A DNA stretch of 5,313 nt. Origin: Bacteroidales bacterium. GTDB lineage: Bacteria; Bacteroidota; Bacteroidia; Bacteroidales; UBA7960. Position numbers and translations under genes: made by a program. The notes beneath the pieces are model-generated. The model was not told where the DNA came from, ran no database searches, and was given only the letters and a program-made list of their open reading frames with translations. Below, in pieces: positions 1-5,155 of this stretch; within the stretch, counting starts at the first letter, position 1, and each line of letters opens with the position of its first letter. The DNA is taken from NCBI GenBank assembly GCA_003553005.1, contig PUPG01000044.1, forward strand, positions 1 to 5,313, in the 5' to 3' direction.

Positions 1-56
1 AAGTAAGAAGTAAGAAGTAAGAAGTAAGAAGTAAGCAGCAGTAAGCAGGAAGTAAG
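1..56. repeat. AAGTAAG heptamer tandem array
   Basis: Five perfect head-to-tail copies of AAGTAAG fill bases 1-35. A degenerate stretch built from CAG and GTAAG units (36-49) and one more perfect copy (50-56) follow. The array is cut by the window edge, so its full length is unknown. The same heptamer recurs just before the rarA start (266-279). Nothing coding is evident. It is probably a simple-sequence spacer that can change in copy number by slippage; any function is unknown. Confidence 0.9.
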
Positions 57-82
57 TGTCTCGTCCTGAAATAGGTTTACAC

Positions 83-98
83 TTTTTGTGAACAAAAA
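83..98. promoter_or_regulatory. Perfect 7-bp inverted repeat, possible operator
   Basis: TTTTTGT (83-89) and ACAAAAA (92-98) are exact reverse complements around a 2-base centre GA. The arms are too A/T-rich and the centre too short for a stable RNA hairpin, so a DNA-binding site is the likelier reading. It lies 4 bases after the weak -7-like TAGGTTTA, which would suit an operator. It could also be the inner part of a degenerate insertion-sequence end. Function is inferred from symmetry only. Confidence 0.3.
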
Positions 99-124
99 TC
101 TGGCAGGGTCAGGGCAAAGTTTTA

Positions 125-141
125 TGGGCTGCTAAAGCCCA
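125..141. repeat. Short hairpin TGGGCT/AGCCCA
   Basis: TGGGCT (125-130) and AGCCCA (136-141) form a perfect 6-bp stem with a 5-base loop GCTAA. No T-run follows, so it is not a classical terminator. It is the first of four small stems in the rarA leader. Confidence 0.5.
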
Positions 142-145
142 GTAG

Positions 146-165
146 CCGCAGCACTTGGGCTGCGG
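146..165. repeat. 20-mer hairpin repeat, copy 1
   Basis: CCGCAGC (146-152) and GCTGCGG (159-165) are perfectly complementary over 7 bp around a 6-base loop ACTTGG. A near-identical 20-mer is found at 237-256, differing at only two positions. Because each copy is self-complementary, the right arm of this copy can also pair with the left arm of copy 2, giving mutually exclusive folds. Confidence 0.65.
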
Positions 166-170
166 AGATA

Positions 171-198
171 ATCTGGTAAAACGCAAAAAACGCCAGAT
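171..198. repeat. Inverted repeat ATCTGG/CCAGAT
   Basis: ATCTGG (171-176) and CCAGAT (193-198) are exact reverse complements separated by 16 A-rich bases. The stem lies between the two 20-mer hairpin copies. It is short and could be chance, but its position adds to the stem-rich character of the leader. Confidence 0.4.
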
Positions 199-236
199 AG
201 TCCTTGCATTTTAAAAGGGCCTGCGAAACCCCGTTA

Positions 237-256
237 CCGCAGCACATGGGCTGTGG
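237..256. repeat. 20-mer hairpin repeat, copy 2
   Basis: CCGCAGC (237-243) pairs with GCTGTGG (250-256) around the loop ACATGG. Compared with copy 1, one change is in the loop and the other turns a G-C pair into a G-U wobble, so the stem is kept at the RNA level. The stem ends 30 bases before the rarA ATG, close enough to affect translation or transcription of rarA if the region is transcribed. Confidence 0.6.
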
Positions 257-265
257 GAAAGGAGC

Positions 266-279
266 AAGTAAGAAGTAAA
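266..279. repeat. AAGTAAG heptamers before rarA start
   Basis: AAGTAAG (266-272) is followed directly by AAGTAAA (273-279), the same unit as the array at 1-56. The two copies supply the A-rich bases seen just upstream of many Bacteroidota start codons and end 7 bases before the rarA ATG. Copy-number change here would alter the spacing in front of the start codon. Confidence 0.75.
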
Positions 280-286
280 AACCATC

Positions 287-1558
287 ATGCAACAACCTGG
301 TATACCTTTGGCAGAAAAACTGCGGCCCGGGAACCTGGATGACTACCTGGGGCAGACCCACCTGGTGGGACCAGGTGCCATTCTCCGGAAATCCATCGAG
401 CGGGGCAATGTGCCTTCCATGATCCTCTGGGGGCCGCCTGGTGTGGGTAAAACCACCCTGGCGTCCCTGATCTCGGAAAAACTGTTCAGGCCGTTTTTTA
501 CCCTAAGCGCGGTTAGTTCCGGGGTAAAGGATGTACGCGCCGTGATCCAGAAGGCCACGGAGTCAGGCGGCAATGCCATTTTGTTTATTGATGAGATCCA
601 CCGGTTCAGCAAGTCGCAGCAGGACAGCCTCCTTGGTGCGGTGGAAAGAGGCGTCATCACCCTGATCGGCGCCACCACGGAAAACCCTTCCTTTGAGGTG
701 ATTGCGCCGCTGCTCTCGCGATGCCAGGTGTACATTCTCAAGGAATTGGCAGAAGATGACCTGCTTAAGCTGCTGGAGAAGGGCAAAGCCACCCTGGAAA
801 AAGAAACGGGCAAGCGGGTGCAAGTCGCCGAAACGGAAGCGCTGATGCGGATCTCCGGTGGCGACGCGCGCAAACTGTTGAACGCGCTGGAGCTGGCCGT
901 GTACATCCCCGAAGAAAAAACGGTGAAGATCACCAATGAACACGTGCTTTCGGTGATCCAGGAAAACATGGCCCTGTACGATAAATCCGGGGAGATGCAT
1001 TACGACGTCATCTCGGCATTCATCAAATCGGTGCGTGGCAGCGACCCGAATGCTGCGGTCTATTACCTGGCCAGGATGATCGAAGGGGGTGAGGACCCGA
1101 AATTCATTGCCAGGCGATTGGTCATCCTGGCCTCGGAGGATATCGGCAATGCCAATCCCAATGCCCTGTTGCTCGCGACAAGCTGCTTCCAGGCCGTCAC
1201 GATGATCGGGATGCCGGAGAGCAGGATCATCCTGTCGCAAACCACCACCTACCTGGCCTCCTCACCCAAAAGCAATGCAGCCTACCTTGCCATTAATCAA
1301 GCACAAAGCCTGGTGAAGAAAAGCGGTGACCTGCCTGTGCCGCTTGCCTTACGGAATGCACCGACCAGACTGATGAAGGATAGTGGCTATGGCAAAGATT
1401 ATCAATATTCCCATGACTTCCTGGGCCATTTTGTGGCACAGGAGTTTTTGCCGGAATCATTGTCGGGTACCAAACTGTATGACCCTGCGGATAACCCGCG
1501 GGAGCAAGAAATGCGGCTGCGGTTGAAGCGCATGTGGAAGGATAAGTACGGATATTAA
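287..1558 (+). CDS. rarA: Replication-associated recombination protein A (AAA+ ATPase)
   Basis: This is RarA/MgsA, a cytoplasmic AAA+ ATPase related to clamp-loader subunits and eukaryotic WRNIP1. The family acts at stalled or damaged replication forks and interacts with single-stranded DNA-binding protein. The 423 residues match the usual length of about 420-450. Visible motifs are Walker A GPPGVGKT (about 49-56), Walker B ILFIDEIH (98-105), sensor 1 GATTEN (128-133), an arginine-finger candidate R145 in PLLSR, and sensor 2 GDARKLLN (192-199). From about 237 on comes the MgsA C-terminal region with MHYDVISAFIKSVRGSDPNA and LASEDIGNANP, which mediates tetramerisation in the family. All nucleotide-binding motifs are intact and there is no frameshift. 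The ATG at 287 gives the family's normal N-terminus (PLAEKLRP). A GGAG at 261-264 is too far upstream to be the ribosome site; an A-rich leader is more likely. Antisense open frames within it are coding shadows. Confidence 0.97.
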   Translation: MQQPGIPLAEKLRPGNLDDYLGQTHLVGPGAILRKSIERGNVPSMILWGPPGVGKTTLASLISEKLFRPFFTLSAVSSGVKDVRAVIQKATESGGNAILFIDEIHRFSKSQQDSLLGAVERGVITLIGATTENPSFEVIAPLLSRCQVYILKELAEDDLLKLLEKGKATLEKETGKRVQVAETEALMRISGGDARKLLNALELAVYIPEEKTVKITNEHVLSVIQENMALYDKSGEMHYDVISAFIKSVRGSDPNAAVYYLARMIEGGEDPKFIARRLVILASEDIGNANPNALLLATSCFQAVTMIGMPESRIILSQTTTYLASSPKSNAAYLAINQAQSLVKKSGDLPVPLALRNAPTRLMKDSGYGKDYQYSHDFLGHFVAQEFLPESLSGTKLYDPADNPREQEMRLRLKRMWKDKYGY

Positions 1559-1579
1559 ACGGTTTTCTATTTGGATTTT

Positions 1580-1619
1580 AATGCCTGTTCTTCTTGCTGA
1601 TGCTGGAATGGCGTTTTTT
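1580..1619 (+). terminator. Weak possible terminator after rarA
   Basis: AATGCC (1580-1585) can pair with GGCGTT (1610-1615, one G-U pair), and the stem runs into a T-tract (1614-1619). The loop of 24 bases is long and the stem short, so this is a poor intrinsic terminator. The 108-base gap to the aminotransferase holds no other strong signal, and read-through into that gene is quite possible. Confidence 0.25.
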
Positions 1620-1666
1620 CCCGGCATGCTTAACCGGCAATTGGACAGGCAAAAAATGTAAGCGAC

Positions 1667-2854
1667 ATGAACGACAGAGCGAACTTTTTCAGACATCTTG
1701 GTCAGACTTCATCTTTTCCCCTGGCCTTAGAGATCGTCCGGGCTGAGGGCTTGTATATGCATGGTGCAGATGGGAAGGAATACCTGGACCTGATCAGTGG
1801 CATTTCCGTCAGTGCCCTTGGCCATGGTCACCCTGCGGTGGTGCAGGCAGTCAAAGCGCAGGCAGAAAAATACATGCACCTGATGGTTTACGGGGAGTTC
1901 GTGCAATCTCCCCAGGTGCAATTGGCTGCATTGCTCAGCGAGGTATTGCCTGAGCAACTGGAGCAGGCCTTTTTGGTGAACTCCGGCAGCGAAGCGGTTG
2001 AGGGGGCGTTAAAGCTTGCCAAAAGATATACCGGCCGCACACAAGTGATCGCATTTCAGCATGCCTATCATGGCAGCTCTCACGGATCCCTGAGTGTAAC
2101 TGGCAATGAGGGACTGAAACGCGCTTTCCGTCCGTTGCTGCCCGAAGTGTATCACCTGCCTTTTGGCGATGTGGATGCTTTGTCGCAGATCTCTGCTGAT
2201 ACCGCCTGCGTGATTATAGAAACCATTCAGGGTGAGGCTGGTGTGGTTACAGCCGACCAGGAATTCTTTACCCGCTTGCGGGCGCGTTGCGACGCTACCG
2301 GGGCCCTGCTGATCATGGATGAGATCCAGGCCGGCATGGGCAGAACCGGCAAACTATGGGCTTTTGCACATTACGGCATCATCCCGGATATCCTTACCCT
2401 GGCCAAAGGCTTTGGCGGCGGTTTGCCACTAGGGGCTTTCATCTCCAGCAGAGAGATCATGCAGTGCCTGACACACGATCCCGTGCTCGGCCACATCACC
2501 ACCTTTGGCGGAAATGCGGTATGTGCAGCCGCCGCAAAGGCCTGCCTGGAAACGATTATCCGCGAAAGACTCTGGGAAAACGCGGAAAAGCAAGGCAAGC
2601 GCTTCCGGGAACTCCTTGTGCACCCGGCCATAAAAAACATCCGGGGTGAGGGCCTGCTGATGGCGCTTGAGTTCGACAGTTTCAAACAATGCAAAAGCAT
2701 TATTGACACTTGCATTGCCAAAGGTGTGGTCACGGATTGGTTCCTCTTTGCCGACAATTGCCTGAGAATAGCGCCTCCATTGACTATCTCGGATCACGAC
2801 GTGGAAAAAGCCTGCGATTTGCTTCTGCAAGCCATCGATCAAAACAGCTATTGA
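1667..2854 (+). CDS. Class III PLP-dependent aminotransferase, substrate unresolved
   Basis: This is a fold-type I, class III (ornithine/acetylornithine-like) aminotransferase of 395 residues, the family's normal length, cytoplasmic and PLP-dependent. In order: the N-terminal GKEYLDLISGI region (37-46) and GHGHP (52-56), the phosphate-binding NSGSEA (105-110), YHG (134-136) for ring stacking, E187 in ETIQGE, D218 in MDEIQAGMGRTGK, the Schiff-base lysine K247 in LAKGFGGGLPLG, TTFGGN (278-283) and a carboxylate-binding arginine candidate R367 in CLRIAPP. The family reaction moves an amino group to an oxo-acid, usually 2-oxoglutarate. Acetylornithine, ornithine and GABA enzymes carry Arg after the HG of this motif; here it is HGSS (Ser137). 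There are also no arginine-pathway neighbours, so I do not assign argD. Automated pipelines would probably name it an aspartate aminotransferase family protein. The ATG at 1667 gives a normal N-terminus. No Shine-Dalgarno is seen; the leader is A-rich with a start-stop ATGTAA at 1656-1661. Confidence 0.93.
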   Translation: MNDRANFFRHLGQTSSFPLALEIVRAEGLYMHGADGKEYLDLISGISVSALGHGHPAVVQAVKAQAEKYMHLMVYGEFVQSPQVQLAALLSEVLPEQLEQAFLVNSGSEAVEGALKLAKRYTGRTQVIAFQHAYHGSSHGSLSVTGNEGLKRAFRPLLPEVYHLPFGDVDALSQISADTACVIIETIQGEAGVVTADQEFFTRLRARCDATGALLIMDEIQAGMGRTGKLWAFAHYGIIPDILTLAKGFGGGLPLGAFISSREIMQCLTHDPVLGHITTFGGNAVCAAAAKACLETIIRERLWENAEKQGKRFRELLVHPAIKNIRGEGLLMALEFDSFKQCKSIIDTCIAKGVVTDWFLFADNCLRIAPPLTISDHDVEKACDLLLQAIDQNSY

Positions 2855-2881
2855 CTTGTTTATATATTCTGCTTATCTTTA
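2851..2881 (+). promoter_or_regulatory. Candidate Bacteroidota-type promoter upstream of GNAT gene
   Basis: TTG at 2851-2853 and TATCTTTA at 2874-2881 are separated by 20 bases. This resembles the Bacteroidota primary-sigma pattern TTG, about 19-20 bases, TAnnTTTG, with the last base of the -7 box mismatched. The pair overlaps the stop of the aminotransferase gene. If used, it would transcribe the 208-base spacer and the GNAT gene, with a leader of roughly 170 bases. Such matches occur by chance in A/T-rich spacers. Confidence 0.3.
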
Positions 2882-2902
2882 GCCTATATTATTTGCGTGC
2901 CC

Positions 2903-2921
2903 AATCCATCTTTAATGGATT
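2903..2921 (+). terminator. Hairpin after aminotransferase, possible weak terminator
   Basis: AATCCAT (2903-2909) and ATGGATT (2915-2921) form a perfect 7-bp stem with loop CTTTA. Only a short TT follows the stem, so termination would be weak. It lies about 50 bases after the aminotransferase stop. It is also downstream of the candidate promoter at 2851-2881 and could instead be a leader structure for the GNAT gene. Confidence 0.35.
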
Positions 2922-3016
2922 TCCATACGGAAGTTAGGAGTATGACACAGGTAACAATTACGGATTGAATGTTTAGGTTCTGTGAGCGTTCAACAATGTT
3001 TAAGCTATTTATTCCT

Positions 3017-3051
3017 GACTTTTGGACTTTTAGACCTTTGGACTTTTTGAC
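3017..3051. repeat. GACTTTTN octamer tandem repeat
   Basis: Four 8-base units run head to tail: GACTTTTG (3017-3024), GACTTTTA (3025-3032), GACCTTTG (3033-3040) and GACTTTTT (3041-3048), then GAC (3049-3051). It ends 11 bases before the GNAT start codon, so slippage would change the spacing and composition of the translation start region. Like the heptamers before rarA, it is a 7-8 bp repeat placed immediately upstream of a gene. Confidence 0.85.
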
Positions 3052-3062
3052 ATCCTTTAGTT

Positions 3063-3770
3063 ATGAAAGCAGACATCAGGAGCGTCCTTGACCAGAAACC
3101 TTTGCAGAGTCTGCCCGTTAAAGGCTTTTTCAGCAATTACAAGGTTACCCGGCAGCTGAAACACGGCGATGTGGTCCTGCTTTGCGGCAAAAGCGATTAT
3201 GCCTGGGCTTACCTTTGCGGCGACAATCCGGAAGACCTGCTGGAAGTGTTGGAAAAATTTGCTTTTGAGACCTTGTTTTTTGCCAATGTGGAAGAGTGGA
3301 TGCTGCCCATCATTACGCATACCCGCAATATTGAATGGAAACTGAGCACGCATCGCTACTACCTGCCGGACGATCATTTGCTGGATCCGCCTGAGTTCCT
3401 GTCCAAATCACTGGAAGCCAATATGGCCGCCTATATTTACAGCCGCTCAGCTTACAAGGACTTCACTTCGGAGGACTATATCCGTGAACGGCTCGAAAAG
3501 GATGTCTCGGCGGGGATATGGATTGACGGGGAACTGGTCGGCTGGGGGTTGACCCACGATGACACTTCGCTGGGCTTCCTGCACGTGGTGCCGCATTATC
3601 GGGGTCAGGGACTTGGCGAGAACCTGCTTCGTTTCCTGGTTAACGAAAAGCAGATGCGAAAGAAGCCGGTGTTTGTCAACATCGAACCGCACAACCACCA
3701 GTCAATCAACCTAGTGAAAAAGCTTGGTTTTCGTTTCGACCGGGAGGTCAGCTGGCTGAAACTTACCTGA
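3063..3770 (+). CDS. GNAT-family N-acyltransferase, FR47/GLYAT-like C-terminal domain
   Basis: This is a 235-residue cytoplasmic protein whose C-terminal half (about 120-235) is a GNAT acyl-CoA-binding domain. It carries the motif A loop R180-G-Q-G-L-G185 preceded by a beta-strand GFLHVVPHY, and the typical end NHQSINLVKKLGFRFDREV. The stretch GELVGWGLTHDD before motif A resembles the FR47/glycine N-acyltransferase-like subgroup rather than RimI. The N-terminal 110 residues are a divergent half with no motif I recognise; two-part proteins of this kind are usual in that subgroup. The family transfers an acetyl or acyl group from CoA to an amine; the acceptor cannot be told here. The start at 3063 is firm, since an in-frame stop lies at 3048-3050 and no other start lies between. 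There is no Shine-Dalgarno. It converges with the methyltransferase gene, with 24 bases between the stops. Confidence 0.9.
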   Translation: MKADIRSVLDQKPLQSLPVKGFFSNYKVTRQLKHGDVVLLCGKSDYAWAYLCGDNPEDLLEVLEKFAFETLFFANVEEWMLPIITHTRNIEWKLSTHRYYLPDDHLLDPPEFLSKSLEANMAAYIYSRSAYKDFTSEDYIRERLEKDVSAGIWIDGELVGWGLTHDDTSLGFLHVVPHYRGQGLGENLLRFLVNEKQMRKKPVFVNIEPHNHQSINLVKKLGFRFDREVSWLKLT

Positions 3771-3794
3771 TCAACTTCATCCTGCCTTGCTTTG

Positions 3795-4889
3795 TCAGGC
3801 CTTTCGTTCCAGCACATACAATTCCACGTGTTCCTTACTGCGGATTTCCTGAATCCACGACTTTCTTTTGGATGGCTTATCCTGAACCGGTGAACGGTTA
3901 TAAACCTCCAGGTGAAAATCGTTGTGGTGCAGCTGCAGCGCTTCTTCAATGGGGTGCGTCTTGCTGATTCCAGCCACTTTCGCGAAGTCTGAAAACAGGA
4001 TGGCGATCTGCACGCCGGCAGGACACCTTGCCTGCAAGATATCAAACAGGCGATCAAAAAAGCCTTCCCCATAATAGGAGCCATGGTCCAGCGTGCTTAA
4101 GGGCCTGCCCGGGATCCACGGTGGATTGCAGACCACTAGATCTCCGCTTTCCGGCTGAAAACTGCCCAGCATGTCGGCTTCCTCGGGGAAAATCATCTGT
4201 CCCGCCGTGATGTTCAGGCGCCGCAAGTCCTCCTGGACGCTGAAAATGGCGTTGGGATTGATATCTGTCGCATGGATTTTCCTGACACCGTGTTTATGCA
4301 TGATGAAAGAGAGGATTCCACAGCCGGTGCCGATATCCACGGCACGTGAAAAAGCGGGTTGCGTGGCCAGCCAACGGTCAAAGAGATCCAGGTGGCTTTC
4401 CCTGGTTGGGAAATAGACCCCATAAAACGGATGAATCAGATGGTTTAGCACCTGGAATGACTTTCCCCTGAGGTGCCATTGCCGGGCGCCATTCAAGCCC
4501 AGAAAATCAGTGAACCGGATGAGGTAATCCGGGGTTTCCGGATAAAACTCCCTGATCCACGGGTTTTCAGGCGCCCCTTTCAGTACTGCACGATGGTCGC
4601 TTACCCTCATCCAGATTTTCGACTGGTATTGATGCAGCCGCTCCCGGTGTCTGCGCGAAGACGAATAATCGCGTACCGGCACTGTTGTAGCAACCCGCTG
4701 TTTCAACCAGGTGTAGAACGACATGGCAAATCCGTAGGTGTGGGTCAGCTCGATGTCCTGACCCTGATCGAGGGCGCTCCGGATACTGCCAAAAGCTGTT
4801 CCTGGCCTGACTTCCTTGATTCCTGTTGAAAAAGTTCGCACTTCCGGTCTGATCAGGTGATCCGGAATGCCCCCGCCGTTGCCTTGCAT
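3795..4889 (-). CDS. Class I SAM-dependent methyltransferase with NPPW motif
   Basis: A 364-residue protein when started at 4889. The C-terminal half carries a Rossmann-fold methyltransferase: motif I VDIGTGCGIL (D185-G191 core), the acidic-loop region ATDINP (207-212) and motif IV NPPW (255-258). NPPY/W motifs are typical of methyltransferases that modify amide or exocyclic nitrogens of protein glutamine, RNA or DNA bases (PrmC, RlmG, RsmC and similar). GVYFPTRES before motif I resembles the segment preceding the SAM site in PrmC. The N-terminal 145 residues are not recognised, so the substrate is open. The frame continues to an ATG at 4994. I prefer the ATG at 4889 because it is preceded by an A-rich leader, and because a TACCTTTG box and a 12-bp palindrome lie inside the would-be extension. 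It diverges from hsp20 and converges with the GNAT gene. Confidence 0.85.
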   Translation of the reverse strand: MQGNGGGIPDHLIRPEVRTFSTGIKEVRPGTAFGSIRSALDQGQDIELTHTYGFAMSFYTWLKQRVATTVPVRDYSSSRRHRERLHQYQSKIWMRVSDHRAVLKGAPENPWIREFYPETPDYLIRFTDFLGLNGARQWHLRGKSFQVLNHLIHPFYGVYFPTRESHLDLFDRWLATQPAFSRAVDIGTGCGILSFIMHKHGVRKIHATDINPNAIFSVQEDLRRLNITAGQMIFPEEADMLGSFQPESGDLVVCNPPWIPGRPLSTLDHGSYYGEGFFDRLFDILQARCPAGVQIAILFSDFAKVAGISKTHPIEEALQLHHNDFHLEVYNRSPVQDKPSKRKSWIQEIRSKEHVELYVLERKA

Positions 4890-4920
4890 GTGTATATTTG
4901 TTTGCACAGATGGTGTGGAC

Positions 4921-4932
4921 TTGTGTACACAA
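4921..4932. promoter_or_regulatory. 12-bp perfect palindrome, candidate operator
   Basis: TTGTGTACACAA is a perfect 12-base palindrome. It overlaps the distal three bases of the TACCTTTG box of the methyltransferase gene (minus strand) and covers the expected transcription start. A dimeric repressor bound here would block that promoter. It has no loop, so it is a DNA site rather than an RNA stem. The regulator is unknown. Confidence 0.45.
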
Positions 4933-4937
4933 AGGTA
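4930..4937 (-). promoter_or_regulatory. Candidate -7 box TACCTTTG for the methyltransferase
   Basis: Read on the minus strand, 4937 to 4930 is TACCTTTG, an exact match to the Bacteroidota -7 consensus TAnnTTTG. Transcription would begin near 4923-4925, giving a leader of about 35 bases to the ATG at 4889. No TTG lies at the expected -33 distance, so the promoter is incomplete or activator-dependent. Its position is the main reason for preferring the shorter gene start. Confidence 0.45.
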
Positions 4938-5032
4938 GGGAAAAGCTTGGAGCATCGCTGGACTTCTTCTACTGATCCACAAAACGCTGGTCAATCTGTT
5001 GCAGGATGATCATATAGCGTCAGGCAAAACCG

Positions 5033-5090
5033 GCCAAAAGAAGCCAAAATGACATCAAAAGACGGCTTTTTTGTGAAAAAAGCGCCAAAA
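5033..5090. repeat. Three GCCAAAA direct repeats upstream of hsp20 promoter
   Basis: GCCAAAA occurs at 5033-5039, 5043-5049 and 5084-5090. The first two copies start 10 bases apart, one helical turn, as expected for side-by-side protein binding. The second and third extend to a 14-base repeat (GCCAAAATGACATC and GCCAAAATGGCATA, 12 of 14 identical). The third abuts the -24 element. Sites upstream of a sigma-54 promoter commonly bind an enhancer-binding activator; that role is inferred here. Confidence 0.4.
5065..5083. repeat. 8-bp inverted repeat GCTTTTTT/AAAAAAGC
   Basis: GCTTTTTT (5065-5072) and AAAAAAGC (5076-5083) are exact reverse complements around GTG. It lies 7 bases upstream of the -24 element of the candidate hsp20 promoter. 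It may be a binding site or a bend. It is unlikely to be a terminator, since neither flanking gene ends here. Confidence 0.45.
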
Positions 5091-5106
5091 TGGCATATGT
5101 ATTGCC
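5091..5106 (+). promoter_or_regulatory. Candidate sigma-54 (-24/-12) promoter of hsp20
   Basis: TGGCATATGTATTGCC fits the RpoN consensus TGGCACG-N4-TTGCW. TGGCA and TTGC are exact, and the GG and GC dinucleotides have the required 10-base spacing. The mismatches are the sixth, seventh and last positions. Transcription would start near 5117, giving a leader of about 97 bases before the hsp20 ATG. No TAnnTTTG box is evident for hsp20. This implies control by a sigma-54 activator rather than the housekeeping factor; this is inference from the motif. Confidence 0.55.
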
Positions 5107-5155
5107 AGCGATTGGCCCTTGCCGATGGGCTGATCCGGAATGGCACAGCGTTTGA

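Larger units (their letters stand above)
57..286. other. Hairpin-rich non-coding leader of rarA
   Basis: This 230-base stretch has no credible gene. It holds an inverted repeat at 83-98, four short hairpins (125-141, 146-165, 171-198, 237-256) and two heptamer repeats (266-279) before the rarA start. A TAGGTTTA at 72-79 is one base off the Bacteroidota -7 consensus TAnnTTTG, but no convincing TTG lies at the expected upstream distance, so I do not call it a promoter. The density of small stems suggests either a structured RNA leader or remnants of a small repeat element. Confidence 0.6.

Noticed and set aside
1..56. CRISPR array
   Set aside because: The units are 7 bases with no spacers; it is a simple tandem repeat.
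122..361. 79-residue minus-strand frame over the rarA leader
   Set aside because: It crosses the rarA start, reads through the hairpins and repeats, and shows no domain or initiation signal.
343..1240. Long antisense open frames (343-969 and 563-1240, minus) opposite rarA
   Set aside because: They lie wholly within a gene with all AAA+ motifs intact, overlap each other in different frames, and have low-complexity-like translations. They are frame shadows.
2371..2842. Antisense frames opposite the aminotransferase
   Set aside because: They are embedded in a confidently identified gene and have no recognisable product.
1667..2854. Naming the aminotransferase argD, rocD or bioA
   Set aside because: The substrate-binding motif differs from ArgD and RocD, and no arginine or biotin genes are nearby. 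Only the family is supported.
2942..3091. Small frames of 8 and 40 codons in the spacer before the GNAT gene (2942-2968, 2969-3091)
   Set aside because: The AGGAG at 2936-2940 is only one base from the first ATG, too close to work. The second frame runs through the octamer repeat and overlaps the GNAT start.
3771..3800. Bidirectional terminator between the convergent GNAT and methyltransferase genes
   Set aside because: Only a 4-bp CCTG/CAGG stem can be formed and no T-run is present on either strand.
4473..4829. 118-residue plus-strand frame opposite the methyltransferase N-terminal half
   Set aside because: It is antisense to a longer, motif-bearing gene and has no domain of its own.
4890..4994. 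Extended N-terminus of the methyltransferase starting at 4994
   Set aside because: The extra 35 codons overlap a TACCTTTG box and a 12-bp palindrome, and the ATG at 4889 has the A-rich leader usual for this phylum. The extension remains possible but is less likely.
5111..5134. Second leader hairpin (ATTGGCCC with GGGCTGAT) upstream of hsp20
   Set aside because: It can pair over 8 bp with two wobbles, but the predicted transcription start near 5117 would remove most of its left arm, so it conflicts with the promoter call.
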